From NCBI RefSeq assembly GCF_014207905.1, contig NZ_JACHLB010000001.1:756676-820675 (forward strand): 64,000 nt of DNA, read 5' to 3'. The position numbers and the translations under genes are program-made. Under the pieces are notes generated by a model. That model searched no databases and had not been told where the DNA came from. It saw only the letters and a program-made list of their open reading frames with translations. This document shows positions 1 through 11,800 of the stretch, one piece after another. The stretch's first letter is position 1; each line of letters starts with the position of its first letter. The DNA comes from Flavobacterium notoginsengisoli. GTDB taxonomy: Bacteria; Bacteroidota; Bacteroidia; Flavobacteriales; Flavobacteriaceae.

Positions 1-1
1 T

Positions 2-733
2 TTAAATACTTTAAAGGAAGCTTACGACGTTGCTATTCTTGAAAAAAACACTATGTCCAGAGAGCTGGAATTAGAACGCAAAAATGTCGAAAATTTAATG
101 CAGTTAATTAAAGTTTCTCAAAATCCGACGGCGGCTCAAATAAAAATCTACAGAAATCAACTTTTAGATTTGAAAAACTCTTTAGATACTAGAGTGCAGG
201 AAATTAAGAAGCTGAAATTTCAAAATAAGAATCTTTTAACAGAAATAGAAAGTCAGAATGTTGTCATGTATCAGCAGAAAGCAGAAAATGACACTTTAGT
301 TTCTAAACAAAAAAAGTTGGAATCAACTTTAAAAGATGCTTCTAAACTTTCTTTAAGCAATTTTAAAGTAGTTGCACTTCGCGAAAAAAGCTCTGGAAAA
401 GAACTGGAAACCACAAAATCTAAAAGTGCGGATAAGCTTAAAATTAGTTTTACTATTAACGGAAATGCTGTAGCAAAAACAGGAAAAAAAGTATATTATA
501 TTCAAGTATTAGATCAGAAAAATACTGTTTTAGGAGATGATAAACTGATTGAATTTGGAAATAATAAGGCTTTGGTTTATAGTTTTATTGTGGCATCAGA
601 TTTTCAGGGCAAATCTGTAAATGTGTACGGAATTTTAAATGCAAATGAAAATCATTTTAAGAAAGGCACCTATTTTGTGAATTATTTCGACAAGCAGGAA
701 ATAATGGGAAGCACTTCAATCACATTAGAATAA
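2..733 (+). CDS. Coiled-coil protein, 5' end outside the window (partial)
   Basis: The reading frame is open to the left edge of the window, so the Met codon at 53 is probably internal and the gene begins upstream. The visible N-terminal half is rich in Leu, Lys, Glu and Gln with heptad-like spacing, which indicates a long coiled coil of roughly 100 residues. The C-terminal half, about 120 residues, is a beta-rich globular region with no signal peptide or membrane segment in view. I do not recognise a named family and infer no enzymatic role. The stop is followed within about 25 bases by the promoter of the next gene, so it appears to end its own transcription unit. Confidence 0.8.
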   Translation, partial: LNTLKEAYDVAILEKNTMSRELELERKNVENLMQLIKVSQNPTAAQIKIYRNQLLDLKNSLDTRVQEIKKLKFQNKNLLTEIESQNVVMYQQKAENDTLVSKQKKLESTLKDASKLSLSNFKVVALREKSSGKELETTKSKSADKLKISFTINGNAVAKTGKKVYYIQVLDQKNTVLGDDKLIEFGNNKALVYSFIVASDFQGKSVNVYGILNANENHFKKGTYFVNYFDKQEIMGSTSITLE

Positions 734-755
734 AGCAAAAGTTTTTAGGGTAAAA

Positions 756-789
756 TTGTAGTAAAAAGTGATGGGATTTCCTAGCTTTG
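756..789 (+). promoter_or_regulatory. Predicted promoter of the MBL-fold hydrolase gene
   Basis: TTG at 756-758, a 23-base spacer, then TAGCTTTG at 782-789. This fits the Bacteroidota sigma-A pattern TTG-N(17-23)-TAnnTTTG at the long end of the spacer range. The -7 box lies 21 bases before the ATG at 811 and overlaps an upstream in-frame TTG, which argues against starting translation there. Confidence 0.5.
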
Positions 790-810
790 TTCTTTTACAA
801 AACTACTCTC

Positions 811-1668
811 ATGAAACTTTACCCTATAGAATCTGGAAATTTCAAATTAGATGGAGGCGCTATGTTTGGCGTTGTTCCTAAAACTATTTGGAACAAAACA
901 AATCCTGCAGACGCTAATAATTTAATTGATATCGCCGCAAGATGTTTATTAATTGAAGATGGAAAACGTCTCATTTTAATTGACACGGGAATGGGCGATA
1001 AACAATCAGAAAAATTCTTTGGATATTATTCTCTTTGGGGTTCTCATTCTATTGATAAATCCTTAGCAAAATATGGTTTTAACCGTGATGATATTACGGA
1101 TGTTTTTATGACGCATCTTCATTTTGATCATTGCGGTGGAAGTGTTCAATGGAATTCTGCTAAAACGGGTTACGAACCAGCTTTTAAAAATGCCAAATTC
1201 TGGACAAACGAAAATCATTGGGAATGGGCGACAAAACCGAATGCTCGTGAAAAAGCTTCTTTTTTGTCTGAAAATATATTACCAATGCAAGAAAGCGGAC
1301 AATTGAATTTTATTGAAAGGCCAGAAACTGATTTTGGTTTTTCAAAAGAATTAAATTTTGATATTTTCTACGTTGACGGCCATACCGAAAAACAAATGAT
1401 TCCGTACATCAAATACCAAGATAAAACCATTGTTTTTTGTGCCGATTTATTGGCAACAGCCGGACACATTCCGTTGCCTTATGTTATGGGTTACGATACT
1501 CGACCTCTACTGACAATGCCAGAAAAATCAAAATTTTTGAATGCTGCGGCAGATCATAATCATTATTTGTTTTTAGAACATGATGCACACAATCAAATTA
1601 TAACGGTAGAACATACAGAAAAAGGTGTTCGTTTAAAAGACGTTTTTACTTGCGAAGCTATTTTTTAA
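811..1668 (+). CDS. MBL-fold metallo-hydrolase (lactonase-like)
   Basis: A 285-residue cytoplasmic protein of the metallo-beta-lactamase fold. The zinc motif HxHxDH is present as H102, H104, D106 and H107, followed by CGG. Later Asp and His residues (FCADLLA, HDAH) fit the second metal site. The overall layout resembles the AiiA/YtnP branch, whose members open lactone rings such as acyl-homoserine lactones; that substrate is inferred from fold only. I chose the ATG at 811 because the frame can be extended to a TTG at 787, but that TTG lies inside the predicted -7 promoter box. The gene stands alone and is followed by a bidirectional terminator. Confidence 0.85.
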   Translation: MKLYPIESGNFKLDGGAMFGVVPKTIWNKTNPADANNLIDIAARCLLIEDGKRLILIDTGMGDKQSEKFFGYYSLWGSHSIDKSLAKYGFNRDDITDVFMTHLHFDHCGGSVQWNSAKTGYEPAFKNAKFWTNENHWEWATKPNAREKASFLSENILPMQESGQLNFIERPETDFGFSKELNFDIFYVDGHTEKQMIPYIKYQDKTIVFCADLLATAGHIPLPYVMGYDTRPLLTMPEKSKFLNAAADHNHYLFLEHDAHNQIITVEHTEKGVRLKDVFTCEAIF

Positions 1669-1684
1669 ACGAAAAGCAAAACAT

Positions 1685-1723
1685 AAAAAAATCCCATTTC
1701 AAATATTGAAGATGGGATTTTTT
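1685..1723. terminator. Bidirectional terminator between convergent genes
   Basis: Inverted repeat with arms around 1685-1696 and 1712-1723 (core ATCCCAT / ATGGGAT), flanked by A and T runs on both sides. It sits between the converging hydrolase and LRR genes and can serve both. Confidence 0.75.
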
Positions 1724-1744
1724 AATTGAACTAAATTGGATGGT

Positions 1745-4700
1745 TTATTCTAGGATTATTTTTTTCGCAGAAGCGGCATCTCCATTAATCAAATAGACAT
1801 AATAAACGCCTCTTGGCAAACCAGATAAGTTTATATTGTTATTGCTTTCGCCATTGTTAAAAGAGAACGATTTTACTAATTGACCTAACGAATTGTAAAC
1901 GTTTGCTTTTTCTAAAACAAGGTTATTAATATGAACTTCACCTTTCGTCGGATTTGGATAAACTAATGCTTTTTCAAAAACAGAATCTTCAATACCTAAA
2001 GAGTTACAATCTGTTGAATAAACTGCTTTTGTATCTTTTTTATCTGCCCAATTTGCATTTGAATAATTTTCATCGTCGACATTAATACAAGTAAGTGACG
2101 AATTGTTTGTAAAATTAGAAACAGTCAAATCAAAATTTTTGTTATTCCCATTTTTTAAATTCAAATATCGCAACTCATTATATTGACAATCGAATTTACT
2201 TAGCATAACATTTTTACTTAAATTTAAAAAATCTAGTTTATTATTATTACAAATAAAAGTCGCTAAGGCCAAGTTTGAAGTCAACTCTAAATTTTCTAAG
2301 TTATTATTATTGCAAATAAAAGTCACTAAGGCCGAGTTTCTACCCGTATTTACGGTTCTCAGTAGATTGTTACTACAGTTAAAAGTGGTTAAAGCTACAT
2401 TTCTACTTATGTCTACAGTCGTCAATTTATTATAGGAACAATTTAAATTTGTTAAGGCAGTATTGTAAAACAAAAATAGATCTTGAAAATCGGTAGGAAT
2501 AGAATTATGACTTACATCTAAATAAGTTAGGGCTTTAAGGTAAGATGCATCTAGTCCTTTTAATCGATTTGTGTTGCAATCTAAATAAGTTAAGAATGTA
2601 TTTTTGTAAAGATTCAAACCTTCCAGATCATTTTTAGGACAAAACAAAGTAGTTAAAACAGTATTTTCTGTTAAATCAATTTTGGAGATTTTATTTGAAC
2701 CGCAATCTAAGTAAGTTAAAGATGTAAATTCTTCAATTCCTGTTAAATTTGTAATATTGCTGGAAGACACATCTAACGATTTTAGTGAAGATATATTGGT
2801 TGTAATTACTTTTCCATTTTTACCGTCAGTATCAATTCCCATATCTATCAATTTTTGCTCAAAAGCGGGATCAGGGATAAGAGTATAAGGAGTATTTTCA
2901 CCACTGCAGTTTGAGTTGTAAAAAGCTTTTGGATCTTTATTAGCATCCCAACTCGAAGTGCTATAAGCGTCAACATTAATGCATGTCAAGTTTGGATTGT
3001 CGAGAAAGTTACGTTTACTCAATTTAAGGTTATTACCATTTTTTACATTCAGATTAAACAGATTGTTAGAGTTGCAATAAAAAGTAGTTAGAGAAGCATT
3101 ATTAGAAACATCAAGATTTGTTAACTTATTTTTGGAGCAATCAAAGTAAGCCAATTTAGTATTCTTCGAAACATCTATCAGTGGCAATCGATTATTAGAA
3201 CAATTAAGAATATTAAGATCAAGATTATTAGAAATTTCTAAACTAGTCAAAGAATTATAACTACAGTTTATTTCAGTCAGTTTTAAATTATTTTTTAGAT
3301 TTAAATCTCTTATGTTTAGGCTATGACAACTTAAGATTTTTAAATTAATATTTTTAGAAATATCAAGAAAATCTATTGTAAAATTAGCTGAGCAGTTAAA
3401 TGTTGTTAAAGCAATATTTTTTGAAATATCTATTGAAGACAACTTATTATTACCACAACTTAAGGAAGTTAATTCAGTAAAATCCTCAATTCCTGTAAGA
3501 TCTGTGATGTTTTTGGAAGATAAATCAAGAGTTTTAACGGAAGAAATGTTTGATGTTAGTACTTTTCCAGAAAGATAACCTGAATCTAGTCCGAGATTTA
3601 TTAGTTCTAGGCGAAATCTTACATCAGGAATAGCGGTGTACTTCCCATCACAAGCTAAGGCATAAGTAGCCCCAGATTCTTTGTTTTCCGTCCAATTTTT
3701 ATTTGAATAAATTACGTCATCTACAGTGATACATTTCAAATCTTTATTTCCAGAAAAACTTAAATGATTAATAGAATTCCAGTAAAAAGCAGTATTATTT
3801 CCATTTTTTACATTTAAACTTGTTAGAGAGTTGTCTTTACAATATAAAGATGTCAAAGCTATGTTTTTTGAAGCATCCAGACTTGTTAATGAATTCGTTG
3901 AACAATCTAAAGTGACTAAAGCAATGTTTTTTGAAATATCCAGACCTGTTAGTGAGTTCTTGTCGCAAAGTAGCGTGATTAAAGCAGTATTTTTTGAAGT
4001 ATTTAGACTTGTTAATTTATTAGATGTACATTGTAAATTGGTCAAGGCTAATTTTTCAGAAACATCAAGATTTGTTAGTTTATTATTATTGCAAATAATA
4101 GTACTTAAAGAGGAGTTTTTAGAAATATCTAAATTTGTCAGCAAGTTGTTTTGGCAATTTAAAGTAACTAAAGCAGTATTTTTAGTCAGATCTAAAGTTG
4201 TCAATTCTTGGCCTTGACAATTTAATAATGTTAATGCTGTAAAATCTTGGATTCCCGTCAAATCTTTAACTAAACCAACCCCATTAGTATTAGCTATAAT
4301 GTTTAAAGAAGTTAATGTAGCAATATTAGATGTTAACACTTTTCCGTCTGTTGAGCCAGAGTCGTAACCAAGAGCAATCAAGTTTTTTTCAAAACTCAAA
4401 TCAGGAATAAGAGTATATTGCTCGGTTCCTTTAGCATAAATCTGTACATAATCTATAGCGGCATTGAACCCTATATTATCAAGAGTATTTAAAGAAATAC
4501 TCAAATCGTAAGATAAATTTTGATCTGGTGTGAAAGTAGTTTCAACAGCTGTCCAGTTGTTATTTTTGGCAAAATAACTGCTAGAAAGGGGTGTTGCACT
4601 TCCGTTTTTGTTGATGTTTAATACAATTGGGTGAGAAGTGTTATAATTACTGCTTAAGTATTTATATTTGAATTTAACTACATACGTAACTCCTGCGGTT

Positions 4701-4930
4701 AAAGGAACTTGTGTTGTAATTTTCGGAGCACTATTTGTAAAAGATAGCATCGCGCTGTTAAATCCGTCCCAATAATCTGCAGCATTTTGAGTAACATTGT
4801 TTTGAATTGTCCAATCGGACAATGCTGTTTTGCTTGTCCACTTTTCGAATCCACCATTTGGGACTAAATTCGTTTGAGCATAAAAAGTGAAATGTGCTAA
4901 TAATAAAATTAAAAGTAGTTTTGTTTTCAT
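1745..4930 (-). CDS. Secreted leucine-rich-repeat protein, T9SS type A cargo (3 LRR modules)
   Basis: A 1061-residue exported protein. Residues 1-18 are a signal peptide. About 22-165 form a beta-sandwich resembling carbohydrate-binding modules of the CBM4/9 kind. Three modules of about 260-290 residues follow; each begins with a motif like TLIPDxxFExxLIxLG, passes a DLTGIxxF element, runs through 21-residue Leu/Asn/Cys repeats and closes with a CIxVDD...NW segment ending in DC. The last 80 residues are a T9SS type A sorting domain (YPNPTKGEV ... GLPRGVYYV ... KKIILE). T9SS carries such proteins across the outer membrane and usually anchors or releases them at the surface. Role unknown; surface binding or adhesion is an inference. 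First of three tandem paralogues. Confidence 0.9.
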   Translation of the reverse strand: MKTKLLLILLLAHFTFYAQTNLVPNGGFEKWTSKTALSDWTIQNNVTQNAADYWDGFNSAMLSFTNSAPKITTQVPLTAGVTYVVKFKYKYLSSNYNTSHPIVLNINKNGSATPLSSSYFAKNNNWTAVETTFTPDQNLSYDLSISLNTLDNIGFNAAIDYVQIYAKGTEQYTLIPDLSFEKNLIALGYDSGSTDGKVLTSNIATLTSLNIIANTNGVGLVKDLTGIQDFTALTLLNCQGQELTTLDLTKNTALVTLNCQNNLLTNLDISKNSSLSTIICNNNKLTNLDVSEKLALTNLQCTSNKLTSLNTSKNTALITLLCDKNSLTGLDISKNIALVTLDCSTNSLTSLDASKNIALTSLYCKDNSLTSLNVKNGNNTAFYWNSINHLSFSGNKDLKCITVDDVIYSNKNWTENKESGATYALACDGKYTAIPDVRFRLELINLGLDSGYLSGKVLTSNISSVKTLDLSSKNITDLTGIEDFTELTSLSCGNNKLSSIDISKNIALTTFNCSANFTIDFLDISKNINLKILSCHSLNIRDLNLKNNLKLTEINCSYNSLTSLEISNNLDLNILNCSNNRLPLIDVSKNTKLAYFDCSKNKLTNLDVSNNASLTTFYCNSNNLFNLNVKNGNNLKLSKRNFLDNPNLTCINVDAYSTSSWDANKDPKAFYNSNCSGENTPYTLIPDPAFEQKLIDMGIDTDGKNGKVITTNISSLKSLDVSSSNITNLTGIEEFTSLTYLDCGSNKISKIDLTENTVLTTLFCPKNDLEGLNLYKNTFLTYLDCNTNRLKGLDASYLKALTYLDVSHNSIPTDFQDLFLFYNTALTNLNCSYNKLTTVDISRNVALTTFNCSNNLLRTVNTGRNSALVTFICNNNNLENLELTSNLALATFICNNNKLDFLNLSKNVMLSKFDCQYNELRYLNLKNGNNKNFDLTVSNFTNNSSLTCINVDDENYSNANWADKKDTKAVYSTDCNSLGIEDSVFEKALVYPNPTKGEVHINNLVLEKANVYNSLGQLVKSFSFNNGESNNNINLSGLPRGVYYVYLINGDAASAKKIILE

Positions 4931-4983
4931 AGGCTAGATTTGAAAATTTTTGGCAGTTTATTGACTTTATTAAAAACTTTTAA

Positions 4984-5015
4984 AATCCCGTTTTCAAACT
5001 ATTGACTACGGGATT
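4984..5015 (-). terminator. Terminator-like hairpin after the RCC1/LRR gene
   Basis: Arms AATCCCGT at 4984-4991 and ACGGGATT at 5008-5015, located just downstream of the minus-strand stop at 5029, with A-rich plus-strand sequence at the low-coordinate side giving a U-rich tail. Confidence 0.55.
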
Positions 5016-5028
5016 ATTATTTGACTAA

Positions 5029-8000
5029 TTATTCTACAATAATTTTTTTCGCGGATGCGGCATCTCCATTTATGAGGTATATATAATAAACACCTCTTGG
5101 CAAACCAGATAAATTTATAGTATTACTAGTTTCGCCATTATTGAAGACAAACGTTTTGACCAATTGTCCTAATGAATTATAAACGGTTGCTTTTTCTAAA
5201 ACAATGTTGTTAATATGAACTTCACCTTTTGTTGGGTTTGGATAAACGATTGCTTTGTCGAAAACAGAATCTTCAATTCCTAAGGTGCATTTTGCAGAAT
5301 AATTTGTTGTAGATTCTTTAATATTAGACCAGTTTGCATTAGCGTAATTTACATCATCTACCGTAATACAACTCAAAGTTTTAAGCCCTAAAAAAGTGGT
5401 TGTTAAATTAGAAGCTGTTTGTTTGCTCGTTACAGAAGAGATAATAAAATTTTTATTATTTCCGTTTTTAACATTTAAATCAGTTAGAGGATTTGCGACT
5501 ACATAAATTACCTTAAGATTTACATTTTTAGAAAGATCTAAAGAAGTAATTTGATTTAAAGAAGCATTTAAAACTTCTAATAGCGTATTTTGACTAAGGT
5601 CTAAACTTTTTAGCTGATTGTTACTAACGTCTAAAGTTCTTAATTGTGTAAAATATTCAATGCCAGTCAAGTCTTTAATATTACTGTTTGAAAGATCTAA
5701 AGAAGTTATAGATAGCACATTGTCAATTGTAATTTTCCCATTTAAACCGTCAGTATCGATTCCTAGTTCGATTAATTTTTTTTCAAAATTAGGGTCAGGA
5801 ATTAAGGTATGAGCGACACCACAATCTGTATTATATTGTGCTTTTTCATCTTTTATTGCTGCCCAATTTAAATTAGAGAAAGCTGCATCATCAACCTGAA
5901 TGCAAGTTAAATCTGGATTGCCAGTAAAATTTGATGCTTTGTTATAAAAGTTTTTATTGTTTCCATTTTTTAAATTCAGACTTCTAAGTTTGTTATTGTT
6001 ACAATACAAAGTGTCAAGATGGATATTTTTAGATAAATCTAAATTAGTCAATTGGTTATCTGAAACCCTTAATCCTTTCAAAGAAATAAAGCCATCTATT
6101 CCAGCTAAGTTTTTAATTGAACTATTGTTAAGATTGACAGATTTCAAATTTGAGATGCTTTCATTGAGTACTTTTCCATTTTTGCCATCAAGATCAATAC
6201 CTAGATTAATTAATCTTTGTTCAAAATTTGGATCTGGAATAGCGGTAAAATGGCTGTCATCCATTTGTGAAGTGTATAAACCCATAATTTCTTCAGGAGT
6301 TAAAACACGATTCCAGATACCTATATCATCGATTGACCCTTTAAAAGCTTCGCTCTTATTATCTGGAAATCTTTCGCCTATTCTAAAAAGATTATTGGTA
6401 GTGGTATTTAGATTTACGGTTTTTTCATCTACAAATTTGCCATTTACATAAATCGAAAGATTTCGTCCATTATAGGTAAGTGTAAAAAAGTACCAGTCAT
6501 TGTTGCTGTAGTTATAATTATTTATGTAGAAATCGTTATTAGAAAAATCTGCTCCAGTTATAGTTTGAAGATAACCTTTGCTATAAATTGAGAGGGCAAG
6601 TCTCTGTACATTTTCCAAATTGCCATAATTAAATATGCAAACTTCATGTTTATTTGAGCTAGAAAAAGGATTGTCGGTTTTAAACCATCCCGAAATTGTC
6701 CTTGAAGAATTACCAATAGGAATATTTGGAATAGATGCATTCATATAATCAGTAGATCCATTAAAACGGTATGCATTATTAGCTTTTCCAAATCTATCTG
6801 ATGTTAGTGTAGCGCCAAAAGAAAGTGCATTTGATTTATTTCCGCTAACATCATTTGCATTTCCATTAAAAGGATAATAAGCAATAAGGCCATCCGTTGG
6901 TATTTGTTCTCCAACTGATATTTGTTCCACAATTATTTCTACTGAAGCTCTTGTACTTTCACAATTATTAATTGTTTGTGAAACGTAGTACTTACCTGTT
7001 TTTAGTAAAGTCGATGGTAATAAGTATTTTCCGTTTATTAGCGCATCGTACCATCTAAGGTAAGATCCAGAAGCTTTTATATTTGCGACAGTAGCAGAAT
7101 TGTTAAAAGTTTGAATACTATTTGTTATTACGGGCGGGGCAACTTGTGCAGTTATGTTTGCCGCAATTAGAACTGAACACCCTTTGCTATCTTTCGTCAT
7201 TACTTCATAATTTCCTGGAGGCAAATTAGAAAACACGTTTGAGCTTTGATAATTGCCAGCAGGTAAAATCGAGTATTGGTAAGGTGGTGTTCCTCCAGAA
7301 GCATTTATAGTTAAGCTTCCGTTTGTGCTATTACAGCTGGAATTTATAACAGTAGTTGTAGCAACAATAGGTGTTGGCTGCGGAACGCTAACGCTTTGTG
7401 AGATTGATACTGATTTTGCATCTTTTATAATGCACGTATAAGTACCAGCTGCTAAGCCTGTAATAGTTGCGGTTGTTTTTCCGTTAGACCAAAGAAAGGT
7501 GTAAGGAGCAGTACCGCCAACTACAGATGTTATAGATGCAGATCCAGTGGAGTCATTAAAACAGCTTAGAGCAATTACTTGTGTTGTGGCAGTTAAACTT
7601 TCGCTACAATTTACAAGCACTGGTGAATATCTATCAGTTGTGGTTCCGTCGCCTAACTGTGATGCAGAATTTCCTCCCCAAGTATATATATCGCCATCTA
7701 AGGTTAAAGCGCCTCCATGATTATTCCCACCAATACCCATAGCCCAATTATTTGACATTCCTATTTGTATGGGAACAAAACTTTTATCTGTTGTACCAAT
7801 GCCAAGTTTTCCGGCATTATTATATCCCCAACTCCATATTGTTCCATCTGTTTTTGTCGCATAAGTACTATCAAAACCCGTCGCAACTGTCTTCCAATTT
7901 AGTGCTGTTCCGATTTGTACTGGTAGGATTCTAGTTGTACTAGTGCCATCTCCAATTGCTCCATTTCCATTAAAGCCCCAAGCCCACAATGAACCATCAT

Positions 8001-8712
8001 TTTTTATAGCAATTGTGTGGTTAAATCCAGCAACAACAATTTTCCAGTTTGAGTCATTGCCAATTCGTGTAGGAACAATTTTGCTTATGGTACTATTATC
8101 TCCAAGTGTTCCATTTTTATTATCTCCCCAAGCCCATAAAGAGCCATCTTTTTTCAAAGCTACTGTATGGTTGTATCCAGTAGATATTATTTCCCAATCT
8201 TTGTCAGAACCAATTTGTACAGGAATGTTTTTATCAACTATTGTACCGTCTCCCAGTTGTCCAAATTCATTATTGCCCCAAGCCCATAAAGTTCCATCAT
8301 TTTTAATTGACATGGTATGATGTAATCCTGTAGTAACAGTTTTCCAATTTTTATCAGATCCTACCTGTTGTATTGCATTGTAAGCTCCCATTGAGCCTGA
8401 ACCGTTACCTATTTGGCCTATTTTGCCATAACCCCAAGCCCATAAAGTCCCATCGGTTTTTATAGCCATTGTATGTCCCCAACCAGCCGAAACTATTTTC
8501 CAGTTATTAGCAGTTCCTATTCTTGTTGGAACATTTTTGCTTGTCGTAGAACCTATTCCTAACTGTCCGCTTGAATTGTTACCCCATCCCCATAAACTTC
8601 CATCTGGTTTTAGTGCGATATTATAGCTATTTCCAGCAACTACTGTTTGCCAGCATTGTGCATTAATTTGCGAAAAGGAAAAGACTAAAATTAAAAGTAG
8701 AAATTTCTTCAT
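5029..8712 (-). CDS. Mosaic T9SS cargo: RCC1 propeller, SprB-type repeats, LamG, LRR
   Basis: A 1227-residue exported protein with an unusual domain string. Residues 1-18 are a signal peptide. About 20-370 hold seven RCC1-type repeats, each with a core like GSLWAWGxNxxGQLGDG, enough for a closed seven-bladed propeller. About 373-525 hold two SprB-type repeats ([23 protein letters not shown]). After a short Ig-like stretch, about 605-805 form a LamG/concanavalin-like domain ([17 protein letters not shown] ... [18 protein letters not shown]). About 815-1148 are two of the LRR modules shared with the neighbours. The last 80 residues are a T9SS type A sorting domain. SprB repeats are known from the gliding adhesin of Flavobacterium johnsoniae, so a surface adhesive role is plausible but unproven. 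Confidence 0.9.
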   Translation of the reverse strand: MKKFLLLILVFSFSQINAQCWQTVVAGNSYNIALKPDGSLWGWGNNSSGQLGIGSTTSKNVPTRIGTANNWKIVSAGWGHTMAIKTDGTLWAWGYGKIGQIGNGSGSMGAYNAIQQVGSDKNWKTVTTGLHHTMSIKNDGTLWAWGNNEFGQLGDGTIVDKNIPVQIGSDKDWEIISTGYNHTVALKKDGSLWAWGDNKNGTLGDNSTISKIVPTRIGNDSNWKIVVAGFNHTIAIKNDGSLWAWGFNGNGAIGDGTSTTRILPVQIGTALNWKTVATGFDSTYATKTDGTIWSWGYNNAGKLGIGTTDKSFVPIQIGMSNNWAMGIGGNNHGGALTLDGDIYTWGGNSASQLGDGTTTDRYSPVLVNCSESLTATTQVIALSCFNDSTGSASITSVVGGTAPYTFLWSNGKTTATITGLAAGTYTCIIKDAKSVSISQSVSVPQPTPIVATTTVINSSCNSTNGSLTINASGGTPPYQYSILPAGNYQSSNVFSNLPPGNYEVMTKDSKGCSVLIAANITAQVAPPVITNSIQTFNNSATVANIKASGSYLRWYDALINGKYLLPSTLLKTGKYYVSQTINNCESTRASVEIIVEQISVGEQIPTDGLIAYYPFNGNANDVSGNKSNALSFGATLTSDRFGKANNAYRFNGSTDYMNASIPNIPIGNSSRTISGWFKTDNPFSSSNKHEVCIFNYGNLENVQRLALSIYSKGYLQTITGADFSNNDFYINNYNYSNNDWYFFTLTYNGRNLSIYVNGKFVDEKTVNLNTTTNNLFRIGERFPDNKSEAFKGSIDDIGIWNRVLTPEEIMGLYTSQMDDSHFTAIPDPNFEQRLINLGIDLDGKNGKVLNESISNLKSVNLNNSSIKNLAGIDGFISLKGLRVSDNQLTNLDLSKNIHLDTLYCNNNKLRSLNLKNGNNKNFYNKASNFTGNPDLTCIQVDDAAFSNLNWAAIKDEKAQYNTDCGVAHTLIPDPNFEKKLIELGIDTDGLNGKITIDNVLSITSLDLSNSNIKDLTGIEYFTQLRTLDVSNNQLKSLDLSQNTLLEVLNASLNQITSLDLSKNVNLKVIYVVANPLTDLNVKNGNNKNFIISSVTSKQTASNLTTTFLGLKTLSCITVDDVNYANANWSNIKESTTNYSAKCTLGIEDSVFDKAIVYPNPTKGEVHINNIVLEKATVYNSLGQLVKTFVFNNGETSNTINLSGLPRGVYYIYLINGDAASAKKIIVE

Positions 8713-8848
8713 AGGCTAAATATTAGGGTCATGTGTTAGATTTGGAACAAATACAAATGAATAAAAAAGTAAAAAAAAATCGCAACGCAAACGTAAGAAA
8801 ATTATTCAACTTTTCCTTTGGTTAAACATTGAAATTATTTAACCAAAA

Positions 8849-8880
8849 AATCCCATTTTCAATATTCTGAAAATGGGATT
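8849..8880 (-). terminator. Terminator downstream of the large LRR gene
   Basis: A perfect 12-base inverted repeat, AATCCCATTTTC at 8849-8860 and its complement at 8869-8880, with an 8-base loop. It lies 20 bases past the minus-strand stop at 8900, and an A run on the low-coordinate side supplies the U tail. Its core matches the hairpin at 1685-1723. Confidence 0.75.
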
Positions 8881-8899
8881 TGAATTTGCCGATTAATAA

Positions 8900-11800
8900 T
8901 TATTCAACGATTATTTTTTTCGCAGAAGCAGCATCTCCGCTAATTAAATACACAAAATAAACTCCTCTTGGTAAACCAGATAAATTTATAGTGTTACTAG
9001 TTTCGCCATTATTGAAGACAAACGTTTTAACCAATTGTCCTAATGAATTGTAAACCGTTGCCTTCTCTAAAGAAACATTGTTAATGTTAACTTCTCCTTT
9101 TGTTGGATTAGGGAAAACTGTCGCTTTGCTGAAAACAGAATCTTCAATTCCTAATGTACATGTTGCAGAATATGTAGCCGCAGTATCTTTAAAGAACACA
9201 CTGCTCGAAGCCGCAAAAGAAGGATTGTCAACTGTGATACAAGTCAAAGATGTATTTTTATTTAATAATGCACCTGTGAAATTGCTGTTATTTCCATTTT
9301 TAAGATTCAATGTTTTCAATGCATTTTCCATCACATTCACGTAAACCAATTTGCTGTTTTTAGATAAATCTAAAGCAGTTATTTTGTTTTTGTTGGCTTG
9401 CAAAGTTGTAAGAGCAGTATTTGCAGATACGTCCAGTGTTGTCAATTCATTTCCGTGTGTGTACAATTCAATTAATTTTGAATTTTTAGATACATTCAAT
9501 GAAGTCAAAAGATTGAATTGGCAGTTTAAAAACTCTAGAGAAGTAAAATCTTGAATTCCCGTTAAGTCTTTAATGTCACTCAATTGAACATTTAAGTCTT
9601 TTACATTTGAAATAGTTGAAGTTAAAACTTTTCCGTTTTTACCATCAATATCAATTTTCAAGGCAATCAATTCATCTTCAAAATTGCTGTCAGGAATAAG
9701 CGTAAAGGTATTACAGTCTTCTGTGAAATAAGAAGTTTTGTCTAGTTTTCCATTCCACTCATCATTAGAATATTTCGCATTATCAACCTGAATACAGCCC
9801 AAAGAAGCATTTTTAGTAAAGTTCACACTGAACCAATCCATATTGGTATTGAAACCATTTTTTACATTCAAAGAATTTAAATTATTGTTTGAAACATTTA
9901 AAGCCGTCAATGCTTTGTTTTTGCTAACATCAAGAGTTGTTAAGGCGTTGTAAGAGACATTTAATGTTGCCAATGCCGTGTTTTTGCTTACTTCAATATT
10001 TGTTAAAGTGTTGTAAGAGCAATCTAATGATGCTAATGACAGATTTTTGGTAATATCAAGATTTGTTAACGCATTATTAGAAGCATTTAATTCAGTTAAT
10101 GAAAGATTGTTTACAAGATTTATAGCTGTCAGTTGGTTTGTACTACAGTTTAATGCTTTTAAAGAAACAAAATCTTGAATTCCTGTAAGATCTTTAATAG
10201 CGCTAGATGAAATATTTAATGAAGTTACAGAGGCAATACTTGAAGTAACCACTTTTCCATTTTTACCATCTTTGTCAATTTGCAGTGCGATCAATTTATC
10301 TTCAAAAGCAGCATCTGGAATTAAAGTGTAAGGTCTACAATCTACATTGTAATTTGCTGTTGCATCTTTAATAGCCGACCAATTAGTGGTAGAATAGCTT
10401 TCACTATCAACTTCAATACAAGTAAGTTTTGCGTTGTTTTTGAAATTTGAAAACGTCAAATCAAGCTTTGTATTATTGCCATTTTTTAAATTTAATGAAG
10501 TCAATAAATTGTTGTTACAAGCCAATTCGGTTATTTTTGGATTATTGGAAATATCCAAACTTGTAATTTGATTTTCAAAACAATCAAGCATAATCAACGC
10601 TGTATTTTTAGAAACATTAAGAGTAGTCAATTTATTTGTTTGACACATAAAATTTTCTAGTAGAACGTTGCTTGATACATCTAAACTTGTAATTTGATTG
10701 TTAAAACAATATAAAGTAGTTAAAGCTGTATTTGCTGTTAAATTTAGGCTAGTCAATTTGTTATTTCCACAATTTAGACTTGCCAATGCTTTGCTTGCAG
10801 AAACATTTAATGTAGTTAAAGCATTACTGCTAACATTAAGTTGTTCTAGTTTTGTCAAGGCTGAAATATCTAAAGAACTTAATTTGTTAGTGCCTAAATT
10901 TAAAACTTTAAGAGATTTATTGGCACTTGTATTTAATGAAGTTAATTCATTTTTTTGAGCATATAATTTTTCTAAAAGAGTATTTTTAGACAAATCAAGA
11001 CTCGTTAAAACATTTGTTGAACAGTTTAAGTAAGTTAACGAAGTAAAGTCTTGAATTCCGGTAAGATCTTTAATGCTGCTAGATTGAACATCTAATGAAG
11101 TTACGCCAGCAATACTAGAAGTAACCACTTTTCCATTTTTACCATCTTTATCAATTCCAAGATCAATTAATTTTTGTTCAAAATTATCATCAGGAATTAA
11201 CGTGTATTCATTACAATCTAAATTAAAACTTGTAATAGCTTCTTTATAAATTGACCAATTTTTAAGAGCATAATCAACTTCCGCAACCTGAACACATTTT
11301 AATTGGTAATTTAGTCTACTATCCAGGTAATTTAGGTTAGTATTTTTAGAAAGATCTACAGTAGTAAAATTGTTGTTCATTAAAATCAATTTTACTAATG
11401 CTTTATTCTCAGAAAGATCAATATTCTTAAATTCATTACTAGAAATATTTAACTCATTCAAAGCTATATTTTTAGTTAAGTTTAGTGTTGATAAATTGTT
11501 ATTTCCGCAATCTAAAGTAACTAAGTTTATGTTGTTTGTAATATCCAGGGCATTTAGATTTACACCGGAACAGTTCAATGTTTTTAATGCAATATTTTTA
11601 CTAAGATCTAAATTTAGCAAATCATGTGGTGGAACAGTTAATTTTTCTAAAGCAGTAAAACCTTCAATACCGGTTAAGTCACTAATTTTATCGTATGTTG
11701 AATATTTCAAATCAAGCTCTTTAACACTAGCGATTCGTGATGTTAGTACTTTACCGTCAAGTACGCCGTCATAACGTTTTAACATCAGTACTTTTTCAAA

